A stretch of DNA of 64,000 bases from Gp1-AA133 sp963850425 (GTDB lineage Bacteria > Acidobacteriota > Terriglobia > Terriglobales > Acidobacteriaceae): contig CAWKLF010000001.1 in assembly GCA_963850425.1 (NCBI GenBank), forward strand, positions 1,798,001-1,862,000, written 5' to 3'. Under the pieces are notes generated by a model, which was given only the letters and a program-made list of their open reading frames with translations, had not been told where the DNA came from and did no database searches. This document shows, piece by piece, positions 53,054 through 62,618 of this stretch (position 1 is its first letter; every line of letters begins with the position of its first letter). The position numbers were made by a program, and so were the translations under genes.

Positions 53054-54421
53054 ATGGAACCACTTCGGGTGGTCGTCATTGACGACGAGGTAAACACGTG
53101 CACCTTCCTTCGAACCGTGTTCGAAGCGGAAGGGCACATCTGTCACACCTTTGTGCGTCCAGAGGAAGGCGAGCAGTATCTTGCCACCGGCCCAGCTGAC
53201 CTGGTGATGGTAGATGTGTACCTGGGCAGACTGAATGGTATCGACCTGTTGCAGCGATTAAAGGCTCAGCAGCCAAACATTTATCCGGTCATCATGACGG
53301 CGAATGTCAGCGTGGAGACCGCGGCGCGGGCACTCTCGGAAGGTGCGGTCGACTATGTGAGCAAACCGCTCACCGTTGAGCAGATTCGGGCGATCGCTTC
53401 ACGCGCAGACGGATTTCGATCTCAGCAGAAAGAATTGCGAATCCCTGAAGTTGACGAACCGCAGGACTCGGCGATTATTGGGCGTAGCCCCAAGATGCTT
53501 GAGGTTTATAAGGCGATCGGGCGCGTTGCCGCCAGCAATGTCAGCGTGCTGATTACTGGTACCAGCGGAACGGGTAAGGAACTGGTTGCGCGCGCGATCC
53601 ACGGACACTCCAAAAGAAAAGGTCGCCCGTTCACGCCGGTGAACTGCGGTTCCTTCACCGAAACCCTTCTAGAAAGTGAATTGTTCGGCCATGAAAGAGG
53701 TGCCTTTACGGGTGCGGCCAGCGCACATCTTGGATTAGTCGAAGCCAGCGACGGTGGAACGCTCTTTCTGGACGAGATCTCCGAAACCACATTGTCGTTT
53801 CAAGTAAAGCTGCTACGAGTGATTCAGGAACAGCAGGTGCGACGCGTGGGCTCGAACAAGTACACACCTGTGGATGTTCGGATTCTAGCAGCCTCCAATC
53901 GCGATATGGCACAACTGCTGAAGCAAAGCCAGTTTCGCGAGGATCTTTATTACAGGCTGGCGGTGGTGCGGATTGACTTGCCCTCTCTGGAAGAAAGGAG
54001 AGACGACATCCCGCTGCTGGTGCGGCACTTTCTGCGACGCTTCAACGAGAAGAACAGCCTCGCCGTGACGATCGACCCTTCCGCCGTGCGGCTGTTGGAA
54101 CAGATGCGATGGCCGGGTAATGTTCGCGAATTGGAGAACACCGTGAACCGGCTGGCGATCTTCGCGCCTACGGGCGAGATTACGTTGTCAGACGTAGAGG
54201 CGGAAACGCAGCGAATTCCGGAGAGTGAAGAGGATGCAGCGGGGGTACCCGCCGCGCCGGATCGCCTGATGGAACTAGAGAAACAACACATTCTGCAGAT
54301 ATTGAAGCAAACCGGCGGGAACCGGTCGGAAGCTGCGCGCCGTCTGGGAATCGAGAGAAAGACGCTGTACCGGAAAGCGTTGCGCCTGGGGATTGATCTG
54401 CAGGCAGCAGGCGATAAATGA
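53054..54421 (+). CDS. NtrC-type sigma-54-dependent response regulator
   Basis: 455 residues. REC with acceptor Asp54 (VMVDVYLGRLNG), then an AAA+ domain with Walker A GTSGTGKE at 169-176, the sigma-54 contact motif GAFTGA at 216-221, Walker B TLFLDEIS and sensor parts (FREDLYYRLAVVRIDLPSL). The C-terminus has a Fis-type HTH (TGGNRSEAARRLGIERKTLYRKALRLG). It activates sigma-54 promoters on phosphorylation. It overlaps the CHASE2 kinase gene by four bases (ATGA), so that kinase is its likely partner. Confidence 0.95.
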   Translation: MEPLRVVVIDDEVNTCTFLRTVFEAEGHICHTFVRPEEGEQYLATGPADLVMVDVYLGRLNGIDLLQRLKAQQPNIYPVIMTANVSVETAARALSEGAVDYVSKPLTVEQIRAIASRADGFRSQQKELRIPEVDEPQDSAIIGRSPKMLEVYKAIGRVAASNVSVLITGTSGTGKELVARAIHGHSKRKGRPFTPVNCGSFTETLLESELFGHERGAFTGAASAHLGLVEASDGGTLFLDEISETTLSFQVKLLRVIQEQQVRRVGSNKYTPVDVRILAASNRDMAQLLKQSQFREDLYYRLAVVRIDLPSLEERRDDIPLLVRHFLRRFNEKNSLAVTIDPSAVRLLEQMRWPGNVRELENTVNRLAIFAPTGEITLSDVEAETQRIPESEEDAAGVPAAPDRLMELEKQHILQILKQTGGNRSEAARRLGIERKTLYRKALRLGIDLQAAGDK

Positions 54422-56700
54422 AGACGCAGCGGGCAGGTCGTCGGGCATGGGCCCAACTGAGCGGGCTGGCAGCACTTCTCTTTGTTCTAGCATTCCTGCT
54501 CTCGATGATTCCTCTCATTCGCGAGGGGGAGGCACGAATCACCGATACGTTCTTTCGCCTGGCCCCAACGCTGCAAGGACAGCCGAAAGTTGTAGTGATA
54601 GCGATTGATGACGAGAGCCTTCAAGCCTACGGGCGGTGGCCGTGGTCCCGAACGCTGCTGGCGAGACTCACGAACAACCTGGCGCAGTCTGGCGCAAGCG
54701 TGGTGGGGCTCGATATCTTGCTCTCCGAGCCCCAGTCCCCGGCTGCGGACAAAGCCTTGCAGGACGCATTGCAGGCGGCACACGCCGTCATCGTAGACAA
54801 GATTGCTGACGGGCCACGGTGGATTGAACCTCTTCCGCAATTTTCCCAGGCAGCCGTTGCGGTTGGACATGCGCAGGCGCCTCTCGACGCCGATAGTGTA
54901 TGCCGACGTTATCCCGTGCGGGAACTGACACTCGATGGATCGCGATGGGCGTTTGCCGTGGAAGTAGCACGGCGGGTAGATGCCAAGGCGACTTCCGATT
55001 TTCTCGCTTCTTACGGTCTACAGGATGAGGCTCACGCCTCTGTGATCACGGCGCAAGGTATTCTGGTGCCGATTCCGTTCCAACGCGGCGCTTTTGCGAC
55101 GATATCGGCTCGAATGGTTCTGGAAGGGATGGATCCAGCTGTCGTGCGGGGTAAACCTGTGCTGGTCGGGTTTGGCACAACCGAGATTGGGGATCGCTTA
55201 AGTACGCCGCTGCACCCGGAATTTCCAACACCGGGTGTTGAAGTCCATGCGCAGATTCTCGATGGCATCTTGTCCGGTCGGGCCCTGCATCGATTTCCGC
55301 TGTGGACTGATGCGCTGCTCTTGCTGACGACCTGCGTTTTAGCTGTTGCTCTGTTCCGAACCTGGCGAGGATTTGCGGCCATGGGAGTCTTCGCCATGAT
55401 GGCCGCCGCAGTTTATGCCGTGGGGTTCGTGAGCTTTGTGTTGGCTTCGCGCATTCTGCCGGCAGGCCCGATGATGCTTGCGGTCACTCTGGCTCCTCTG
55501 CTGGTGTATACCGCGGATTTCGTTTTAGTGGAACGGAGCTTAACTCAGCAGTTGCTGGGGCTTAAGTCGTGGCTCGCGGTCCGCGGCAAGGAAACGGGAA
55601 CACGTGAAAGGGAAGACCTCTCATGGCGCCTGAGTCTGCTCGAGCAACTGCAGACGGAACTGGGGTCGCTCTATGAACTTCACAGCGCGCTCCTGGAATC
55701 CACGCAAGACCTGATAGCGATCTTCGATGAACAAGGAAAGCTTCTGTTGAAGAACCGCGCTTTCGCCCAGGCTTACGGGTTGCAGTCCAATTCATCTTTC
55801 ACACTCGATCAGACGCGCTCGGGCTGGTTACGCGGCGAGGGCGGGGACTCCAAGCTCAATGGCGATGCTGAAGAAAAAGAAGTAACGCTCGATAAGGAGC
55901 TCTATTCAGTCCGTGTATTGCCTTTGCCCTCGACCAGTCTTTCGCCAAAAGGTGGGACAATCGTTACGCTCAGCAATTTGCGGACCAGGGTCGAGCGTGA
56001 TCGGGCTCGAGCCGAATCTCTAGGTTTTATTACTCACGAACTGCGCACGCCGCTGGCATCGATTCAGGGATTCGCCGAACTGATGATGAGCTATCCCGAT
56101 TCTCCCGTGTGTGCCGCCGCCCCGGAGACGATTTTCCGAGAGTCGAAGCGGCTGTTAGCCCTTATCAGCAGTTATCTGGACGTGCTTCGGCTGGATGCGG
56201 GGGCGAAAGCGGTTTCTGCCTCGCGCGTGGAGTTGCCGGACATCGTCCGCCAGGTATTTGACATCTTACAACCGCTGGCGAGCGCGGCCGGGATGAGCCT
56301 GGTTTTGGAAGCCGATCAAGGGGCTATAGTAACTGGCGACGGCCCTCTGATTAGTGGTGCCGTCTTGAACCTGGTCAGCAATGCCATCAAGTACGGCCAG
56401 CCCGGGGCCGATATTCAAGTGCGTTGTTTTCGGAGTGACGAAGACGCTATCATCAGCGTGCATAATCTCGGGAAGCCGGTGGATCCGGACGAAATTTCCC
56501 GGCTATTCGATCCCTATTTTCGTGCATCCAACGCTGAGAAGAGCAAGACCGGCTGGGGCCTGGGATTGGCCTTCGTAAAACGCATCGCAGAAAAACACGG
56601 TGGGTCCGTGCGAGCCGAAAGCCAGGCCTCGGGCACACGTTTTGAGATCCGCCTGCCAGCCAGGATGGAGCCGGCAATGGTGGTCAAGGAGACTCAATGA
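54418..56700 (+). CDS. CHASE2 histidine kinase
   Basis: 760 residues. A membrane helix near residue 20, a CHASE2 extracytoplasmic sensor (residues about 40-295: VVVIAIDDESLQAYGRWPWSR, GLDILLSEP, KPVLVGFGTTEIGDRLSTPLHP), then three membrane helices (about 300-375). A PAS-like domain (about 425-520) leads to HisKA with His540 (FITHELRTPLASI) and HATPase_c (NAIKYG, GWGLGLAFVKRI). CHASE2 often marks kinases sensing periplasmic or redox-related signals. Coupled by ATGA overlaps to the sigma-54 regulator before it and the FecR-domain gene after it. Confidence 0.9.
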   Translation: MKTQRAGRRAWAQLSGLAALLFVLAFLLSMIPLIREGEARITDTFFRLAPTLQGQPKVVVIAIDDESLQAYGRWPWSRTLLARLTNNLAQSGASVVGLDILLSEPQSPAADKALQDALQAAHAVIVDKIADGPRWIEPLPQFSQAAVAVGHAQAPLDADSVCRRYPVRELTLDGSRWAFAVEVARRVDAKATSDFLASYGLQDEAHASVITAQGILVPIPFQRGAFATISARMVLEGMDPAVVRGKPVLVGFGTTEIGDRLSTPLHPEFPTPGVEVHAQILDGILSGRALHRFPLWTDALLLLTTCVLAVALFRTWRGFAAMGVFAMMAAAVYAVGFVSFVLASRILPAGPMMLAVTLAPLLVYTADFVLVERSLTQQLLGLKSWLAVRGKETGTREREDLSWRLSLLEQLQTELGSLYELHSALLESTQDLIAIFDEQGKLLLKNRAFAQAYGLQSNSSFTLDQTRSGWLRGEGGDSKLNGDAEEKEVTLDKELYSVRVLPLPSTSLSPKGGTIVTLSNLRTRVERDRARAESLGFITHELRTPLASIQGFAELMMSYPDSPVCAAAPETIFRESKRLLALISSYLDVLRLDAGAKAVSASRVELPDIVRQVFDILQPLASAAGMSLVLEADQGAIVTGDGPLISGAVLNLVSNAIKYGQPGADIQVRCFRSDEDAIISVHNLGKPVDPDEISRLFDPYFRASNAEKSKTGWGLGLAFVKRIAEKHGGSVRAESQASGTRFEIRLPARMEPAMVVKETQ

Positions 56701-57428
56701 GCGCGACACGGCATTTATGCGCAGGCTGGTTGTTGGCCCTCGCGCTCGCCGGCGCGAACGGCCAAATCCCCCAGCCGACAGCGCTGCCAACAGGATCAGC
56801 AACGGTTTCAGATTTGAAGGGTGAGGTGGAAGTTCACTCCCCCCAAGGTGAGGCAGTCGCGGCCCAGCGGGGAACAGTGCTTGCCGCAGAGAGCAAAATC
56901 GATACTGCCAAGGGAAGCGTTCTGCTAGATCTGGAAGATGGCTCACAGGTATTGGTGAAGTCAAACAGCCACATCGTTCTGAAGGCTCCGAACCAGGGAA
57001 AGGGGTATTGGTTCGAATTGCTTATGGGGAAGATCAACGCTAAGGTTCAAAAGCGGTTAGGGAATGCACCATCATTCCGCATGGGCACACCCACAGCCGT
57101 AATTACTGTCAGGGGGACGCGCTTCGCGGTTGACGTCGACAAGAAGGAGCGCACGCATGTCGATGTCTACGAAGGGCTGGTCGAGGTCAGCGGATTCTTT
57201 CACGGGGCGCCAGTGATGGTGCGGCCTGGATTCTCAACAGGGGTTGAGCACAATCATGATCCTGAGCCTCCGCGCGGCATGGAGAATCGGGAGAATGAAA
57301 ATCGATGGAATCCGGCGGGGCCTCCCGGAGGCCACGGTGGAGAGGAACGGGACTCAGAACGGCAGGGCACGCACACCACCCCTCAAAATCCGAATACTCC
57401 GGAACATGATCACGATCACGAGGAGTAG
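56697..57428 (+). CDS. FecR-domain periplasmic protein
   Basis: 243 residues, starting at the ATGA overlap with the kinase. A signal peptide ends near GANGQ. A FecR-like domain spans about 35-140 (VSDLKGEVEVHSPQGEAVAAQ, LLDLEDGSQVLVKSNSHIVL, FRMGTPTAVITVRGTRFAVDV, VEVSG). The tail is a hydrophilic Pro/Gly/Glu/His region ending HDHDHEE, which might bind metal. Its coupling to the kinase suggests that it is an accessory of that sensor; it is not a FecI/FecR pair since no sigma factor is nearby. Confidence 0.85.
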   Translation: MSATRHLCAGWLLALALAGANGQIPQPTALPTGSATVSDLKGEVEVHSPQGEAVAAQRGTVLAAESKIDTAKGSVLLDLEDGSQVLVKSNSHIVLKAPNQGKGYWFELLMGKINAKVQKRLGNAPSFRMGTPTAVITVRGTRFAVDVDKKERTHVDVYEGLVEVSGFFHGAPVMVRPGFSTGVEHNHDPEPPRGMENRENENRWNPAGPPGGHGGEERDSERQGTHTTPQNPNTPEHDHDHEE

Positions 57429-57613
57429 AACCGTGCGTCTGGGTAGCGCTTTGCAGATGAAGTCCTGACGAGCTAATTCTCTTCCGCTACGGTGGTCTTT
57501 TTCAGCACTGTGGCTCTTGCTCGCCCGATTTGGGTCAGAGCGACACACCCGTGGCATCGCAAGCGAACTTGCAGCGCTATTTCCCCATATAAACTAATGA
57601 TGAAACGGGCTTT

Positions 57614-57633
57614 GCGCTTGGTATTCCAAGTGC
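57614..57633 (+). promoter_or_regulatory. Hairpin upstream of multihaem cytochrome
   Basis: GCGCTTGG and CCAAGTGC pair (one G-T wobble) around the four-base loop TATT. It lies 31 bases before the TTG start of the cytochrome gene, in the 236-bp gap after the FecR-domain gene, and could affect translation or be an operator. No T-run follows. Confidence 0.35.
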
Positions 57634-57664
57634 TTCTCTGGTTGAGACGAGGTGCGCAGGGAAC

Positions 57665-59809
57665 TTGGCCCCCAAGGTTTCACACGCGACAGTTTGGCTT
57701 CTGGCGGCTTGCCTATGGCTGCTCGCGAGTGCATCTGTTCCTCGTGCGAATAGCCAGTCAGGTGGCTCAGTTTCCAGAAGTCCCCATGGCAACCTGACCA
57801 TTCCCTGCCAAAACTGCCATACTTCGGTCGGATGGAAGCCCATCCGGGCCGTTCCAGAATTCGATCACAACACGACGCGGTATCCGCTACGCGGCTTGCA
57901 CCAAGGTGTTTCCTGTACCCAGTGCCATGCCAAGCCAGTATTCTCCAACACTGGAACGAACTGTGCGGACTGTCATGCCGACATTCACCGCCGCCAGATG
58001 GGTGCCAATTGTGAACAGTGTCATACAGTGAAGGGCTGGAACATCATTACCCAGCGGGTAAAGGAACACGATAACCGCTTTCCCCTGGTAGGCGGGCACG
58101 CTGGTCTGGACTGCGCGGATTGTCACAAGAGCGGGGCGGTCGGACAGTTTCAGGGTCTCTCGATTCAGTGTTACTCCTGCCACCAGCGAACCTTCCAGCA
58201 AGCTACCTCCCCCAACCACGTTACTGCGGGCTTTTCAACGCAGTGCGAGCAATGTCATACGATAAACAACTGGCAGAGCGCAAAATTCGACCACCTGAAA
58301 TTTACCGGCTTTGCGCTCACCGGAATGCACTCGACGCTCGACTGTGCGGCATGCCATGTGGGAGGAAAATACACGGGGACGCCCGCTACATGCGTGGGCT
58401 GCCACCTGCCAGATTTTCAAAAAGCGAATAACCCAAACCACGTTGCGCTCGCCCTACCCCAGACTTGCCAGAATTGCCACTCGACTGCAGCGTGGCAACC
58501 GGCGAGTTTCAATCACGATTCGGTTGGCTTTCCGCTTACCGGTGGACACGCGAAGCTTCAGTGCGACCAATGCCATACCAACGGGAATTACAACCTGACG
58601 ACGACCGCCTGCGTCTCCTGTCACATCAAGGACTTCCAGGGAACTACGAATCCGAATCACATCGCAGCGGGCATGCCGCAGCAATGCGAAATCTGCCATA
58701 CGACTTCTGCGTGGCAGCCAGCTTCTTTCGATCATTCCAAGACGGCATTCCCGCTGACTGGCGCGCACGCGCAAGTGCAATGCGCGCAGTGCCACACCAA
58801 CGGAAATTACAACTTGACCACGGCTGCCTGCGTTTCCTGTCACCTGAAAGACTTCCAGGGAACGACCAATCCGAACCACACTACTGCCGGGTTGCCGCAG
58901 CAGTGCGAGGTGTGCCATAGCACGTCAGCATGGCAGCCTGCCAAGTTCGATCACTCGAAGACCGGATTCCCCCTGACGGGAGCGCATGTCAGCGTGCAAT
59001 GCGCGCAATGCCATGCCAACGGAAACTACAACCTGACTGTCACCACGTGTGTCAGTTGCCATTTGAAGGATTTTCAAGGTACAAACAATCCGAATCACAC
59101 TACAGCCGGGTTTCCGCAGCAGTGCGAGGTCTGCCACAGTACTTCGAACTGGAACGCAACTTCTTTCAACCACGCCACGACTGGATGGCCACTGACGGGC
59201 GCTCATTCCGCACTACAGTGCAGCCAATGCCATACGAACGGGAACTACAACCTTACTAATACGGCTTGCGTTGGCTGCCACCTCAATGATTTCAAGGCTA
59301 CGAACAACCCGAACCATGTCACTTCGGGTTTCCCGCAACAATGCGAAGTCTGCCACAGCACGGCGGCGTGGAGTCCTGCGAGTTTCAATCACAACAACAC
59401 AGGCTTCCCATTAACTGGCGCACACACATCGGTGGCCTGCGCGAGCTGCCACGTGAACAACAACTACACGACAGTCCCCACTGACTGTTTCAGCTGTCAC
59501 AAAGCTGACTATCAGGCAACAAACAGTCCCAATCACGTGTCGGCTGGGTTTCCGACCACTTGCGCCACTTGTCACACAACCACCAGTTGGCTAGGCGCAA
59601 CCTTTAATCACACATGGTTCCCGACGAATCACGGCAATGCAAATGGTGTGTGCGCGACATGCCACACGAACTCATCGAACTACAGCATTTTCCAGTGCAC
59701 GAATTGCCACACCAAGTCGAACACTGACGGCAATCATCGCAATGTCAGCGGCTATGTGTACAACAGCGTGAACTGCTACCAGTGCCATCGCAACGGTGGA
59801 GGCGGGTAA
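57665..59809 (+). CDS. Multihaem c-type cytochrome, 28 CxxCH motifs
   Basis: 714 residues from TTG 57665, with AGGGAAC just before it. A signal peptide ends near RANSQ. I count 28 CxxCH haem-binding motifs. Six lie in the first 160 residues, 18 in six three-haem repeat units of 73-74 residues, and four near the C-terminus. Each unit runs as NPNHxxAGFPQQCxxCH, then FxHxxTGFPLTGAH, CxQCHTNGNYNL, CxSCH. The extra His residues in FxH and GAH are candidate distal axial ligands. Haem-rich proteins of this size carry electrons over long distance at the cell surface. No membrane anchor is seen beyond the signal peptide. The AMIN-barrel gene follows directly. Confidence 0.95.
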   Translation: MAPKVSHATVWLLAACLWLLASASVPRANSQSGGSVSRSPHGNLTIPCQNCHTSVGWKPIRAVPEFDHNTTRYPLRGLHQGVSCTQCHAKPVFSNTGTNCADCHADIHRRQMGANCEQCHTVKGWNIITQRVKEHDNRFPLVGGHAGLDCADCHKSGAVGQFQGLSIQCYSCHQRTFQQATSPNHVTAGFSTQCEQCHTINNWQSAKFDHLKFTGFALTGMHSTLDCAACHVGGKYTGTPATCVGCHLPDFQKANNPNHVALALPQTCQNCHSTAAWQPASFNHDSVGFPLTGGHAKLQCDQCHTNGNYNLTTTACVSCHIKDFQGTTNPNHIAAGMPQQCEICHTTSAWQPASFDHSKTAFPLTGAHAQVQCAQCHTNGNYNLTTAACVSCHLKDFQGTTNPNHTTAGLPQQCEVCHSTSAWQPAKFDHSKTGFPLTGAHVSVQCAQCHANGNYNLTVTTCVSCHLKDFQGTNNPNHTTAGFPQQCEVCHSTSNWNATSFNHATTGWPLTGAHSALQCSQCHTNGNYNLTNTACVGCHLNDFKATNNPNHVTSGFPQQCEVCHSTAAWSPASFNHNNTGFPLTGAHTSVACASCHVNNNYTTVPTDCFSCHKADYQATNSPNHVSAGFPTTCATCHTTTSWLGATFNHTWFPTNHGNANGVCATCHTNSSNYSIFQCTNCHTKSNTDGNHRNVSGYVYNSVNCYQCHRNGGGG
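58208..59743 (+). repeat. Seven tandem 219-bp (73-residue) three-haem units
   Basis: Homologous unit starts are at 58208, 58430, 58649, 58868, 59087, 59306 and 59525, so the period is 222 bp once and then exactly 219 bp. Middle units are nearly identical at the protein level, while the first and last are diverged, which suggests unequal crossing-over expanding the array from the middle. Confidence 0.9.
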
Positions 59810-59858
59810 GCGGAAGACTTCTTCAAGTGGTCTTTTATCTTTCAGGGATGGAGTAGGC

Positions 59859-62252
59859 GTGAAGTTCTATCAACATCTTGGAATAGTGCTGGCATTGACG
59901 TCGGGAGCGTGCGCGCAGCCGGCAGCTGATTCCGCGAAAATTTCGAAAGTCGCTGTGTTCGACGATCAGGGCAAGACGAGTGTCGAGGTTACCGTCTCCT
60001 CTCCGACTCCTGGTCCTGAGGTCACAGTCCTTACCAACCCCGACCGCATCTCACTTGTATTGCATGGCGTTCTTCCTGGAGGTTGGAAAGGGTTGGAAGT
60101 CGGCCGCTACGGAGTGAAGAAGGTTCGTGCATCGGTCAGCAAAAGCCATAATGTGCCGAATACCCACCTGGTCGTGGAATTGAGCGGCGCCCGACCTTAC
60201 GTCGTTACAACAGACGCCAACAAAATTGTTTTGACACTTCTGCCCGGGCAGGTCGCAGGTGAGAGAAACAAGAGACAAGGCGCCGTAGCTGCCGCATCCG
60301 CTCCATTGATGTCTCGCATCCGTCGCAAATCGGACACGAGCGCACAACAAACGGCCGACGGAACACAAAACACCGACGCCACGCCACCAGCGGCAGCATC
60401 TGCGCCGGTTAGTTCGATAGCTCAGGCGGCGAGTCCGTCTGCTGCGGAGTTCAGAAAACCTGCTTCAGTTGGCTCACCGACTCAGTCGAGTGTAGCCCCT
60501 ACCAGCCCGTCAACGGTCTTGCAACCTTTGCCGCAAGGAACGGAGTTGGCGACCCCATACCAGGAAGTCCAAGCTGTCGACGAACCGGGAACGGATCCGG
60601 ATACGACGGCTCCCCAAGCAAACGCGGATGTCCATGTTGCTTTCCGTGTGAAATATGTGGCGGAGGGAGTTGCTTACCTGGAAGGGGGCCGTAACGAGGG
60701 GCTGGCCGAGGGAATGAAGCTCGAAGTTAAGGCGATCGATCCCTCCGAGAAAGTAACCGCCAAGAGCGGCCCGGAGGCGCAGCCGGTTGCAAAGCTGGAA
60801 GTGGCCTCGGTGGCACTGTCGTCGGCTGTGGGCGAAGTTCACGATCTGACGAGACCGGTACAAGTCGGCGATTGGGCCTATCTTTCCTCCGAGGATACGC
60901 AAACGCTTATCGCGCAGCGCTCGCTGAGCGCGACGCGAAAATATCCCGTGGTGATCGCTTTCAGCGAGGGCGATACGCTCGACGATGAAGCTCGAGTCGT
61001 GATCCCACGACCGCCGTTGCCTGAGATCAACCGCGCTCGCGGAAGAATCGGCTTCGACTATTCAGGAGTTTCCTCCCACGACGCGGGTGGAGGAGTGAGT
61101 TCGAACGCCGGGATGATCATCCGCACCGACATCTCGCGAATCAACGGCACATACTGGAATCTCAACGGCTTCTGGCGAGGCCGGATTAACAACCGCTCGC
61201 ACGCCGGGCGAGACACCGTTCAGGATCTTATCAATCGAACCTATACGATTGGACTCACGTACGACAATCCAAACTCGAGGTGGGTCGCCGGATTTGGGCG
61301 ACTCTACCTGCCCTGGGCTACCAGCCTTGACACGATCGACGGTGGGTATTTCGGACGGCGACTCTCGCAGGGAGTGACGGCAGGAATCTTTGCAGGTTCA
61401 AGTCCCGATCCAACGGGGTGGAACTACGATCCCAATCGACGAATTGGAGGTGCGTTCGTCAACTTCGAGGGCGGAACTTTTGACAATGTACGCTATACGA
61501 GTACATCAGGCTTCGGGCTCGGAATGCTGAAATGGAACATCGACCGCCCCTTCGTATTTCTTGAGAATGGAATTTTCTACAAGCGCTATCTCTCGATTTA
61601 CCATGCGCTGCAGGCGGACAGTCCCAGCGGGAACCCACAAGTCGCGGCACCTGGAGCAGGTGTGAGCCGAAGTTTTTTGACGGTGAGGTTACAGCCATCA
61701 ACACGGGTTGAATTCGATCTGAACCATACTTACTTTCGCGATATTCCGACGTACAACGCATCCCTCATCGATACCGGCCTGCTCGATAAGTATCTCTTTC
61801 AGGGCTTCAGTGGCGGTGTACGTGTTCAAGTCGTGAAAGACGTCTGGGCTTACAATCTTCTCGGGCGCAGCAGCCGCTCGGGCGACACCAAAGCCTCCTG
61901 GAACCAATTGTACGGAGTAACGCTGGGGCGCATGCCGTGGATTGGCACTCGCACCGATGTTCATTACTCGAAGTTCACCAGTTCGTTTGGCAGTGGTTCC
62001 TACGAATCCCTTTCACTATCGCGGAATTTCAATGACAATCTGCGTTGGGAAGTATTGGGCGGCCGGCAATCCTTCACGTCTCCCACGGCTCGGGACATCT
62101 CACACTTTGTGACGGGAAACTTCGAAGCGTCGCTCGGCCCGAGGTACTTTGTACAGACCGGTTACACCTGGAACCGGGGCGCGGCTCAAAATTACGATCA
62201 GTGGCTGTTTACGTTCGGGTACCGGTTTGACTCACGTTCAAAAGGGAAGTGA
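59859..62252 (+). CDS. AMIN-domain protein with outer-membrane beta-barrel
   Basis: 797 residues from GTG 59859, with GGAGTAGG upstream; the frame is open to 59796 and overlaps the cytochrome gene. A signal peptide ends near GACAQ. Residues about 25-130 are an AMIN domain (KVAVFDDQGKTSVEVTV, NPDRISLVLHGV). A Ser/Ala/Pro-rich linker of about 100 residues leads to a small FlgT-like barrel (GVAYLEGGRNEGLAEGMKLEV). The final 370 residues have alternating strands and aromatic girdles to FTFGYRFDSRSKGK, as in a porin of about 16 strands. AMIN domains localise proteins to the cell wall. With the cytochrome it may form a conduit. Confidence 0.8.
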   Translation: MKFYQHLGIVLALTSGACAQPAADSAKISKVAVFDDQGKTSVEVTVSSPTPGPEVTVLTNPDRISLVLHGVLPGGWKGLEVGRYGVKKVRASVSKSHNVPNTHLVVELSGARPYVVTTDANKIVLTLLPGQVAGERNKRQGAVAAASAPLMSRIRRKSDTSAQQTADGTQNTDATPPAAASAPVSSIAQAASPSAAEFRKPASVGSPTQSSVAPTSPSTVLQPLPQGTELATPYQEVQAVDEPGTDPDTTAPQANADVHVAFRVKYVAEGVAYLEGGRNEGLAEGMKLEVKAIDPSEKVTAKSGPEAQPVAKLEVASVALSSAVGEVHDLTRPVQVGDWAYLSSEDTQTLIAQRSLSATRKYPVVIAFSEGDTLDDEARVVIPRPPLPEINRARGRIGFDYSGVSSHDAGGGVSSNAGMIIRTDISRINGTYWNLNGFWRGRINNRSHAGRDTVQDLINRTYTIGLTYDNPNSRWVAGFGRLYLPWATSLDTIDGGYFGRRLSQGVTAGIFAGSSPDPTGWNYDPNRRIGGAFVNFEGGTFDNVRYTSTSGFGLGMLKWNIDRPFVFLENGIFYKRYLSIYHALQADSPSGNPQVAAPGAGVSRSFLTVRLQPSTRVEFDLNHTYFRDIPTYNASLIDTGLLDKYLFQGFSGGVRVQVVKDVWAYNLLGRSSRSGDTKASWNQLYGVTLGRMPWIGTRTDVHYSKFTSSFGSGSYESLSLSRNFNDNLRWEVLGGRQSFTSPTARDISHFVTGNFEASLGPRYFVQTGYTWNRGAAQNYDQWLFTFGYRFDSRSKGK

Positions 62253-62618
62253 AGGCTTTTCCAGTACTCCCGATAGGTCATGCGAATCCCGTCGTGTAAC
62301 GATGTTTTTGGTCGCCCAACCCAGTTTTCGCTTGCCATCCTCCGCGCGGCCCGCTGAGGGTTCGGGTGGAAGCGCATCTTTAGTTGGCAGCTCTCTGTCA
62401 GCAGAGATGTTTACGGCATGCGCAGCAGCTGCCAGTTCGTCGCCGGCGTATGTACAGGCCGAAGTGTTTCGAACGAAATCTGGATCGACGGAAAGCGATG
62501 ACATGTGAGCCAAGGGCTGTGTTCGTAATTTTGGAGAACCGCCCCAAAATTAGGAGCACTCAATTAACACAAAATGCCGGTGTTTACAGTGAAGTTACTG
62601 AAAAAATGGTGTTACGGG
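62253..62618. other. Intergenic, no gene seen
   Basis: About 365 bp between the barrel gene and tRNA-Cys. A minus-strand frame of 91 codons (62238-62513) lacks a ribosome site and family pattern, so I do not call it. The tRNA transcription end should lie here. Confidence 0.35.

Noticed and set aside
58208..59743. Regular 219-bp spacing as a CRISPR or satellite array
   Set aside because: The repeats are fully coding and maintain the cytochrome frame; spacers and short repeats are absent.
62238..62513. Minus-strand frame of 91 codons after the barrel gene
   Set aside because: Overlaps the end of the barrel gene and lacks a start signal or family pattern.
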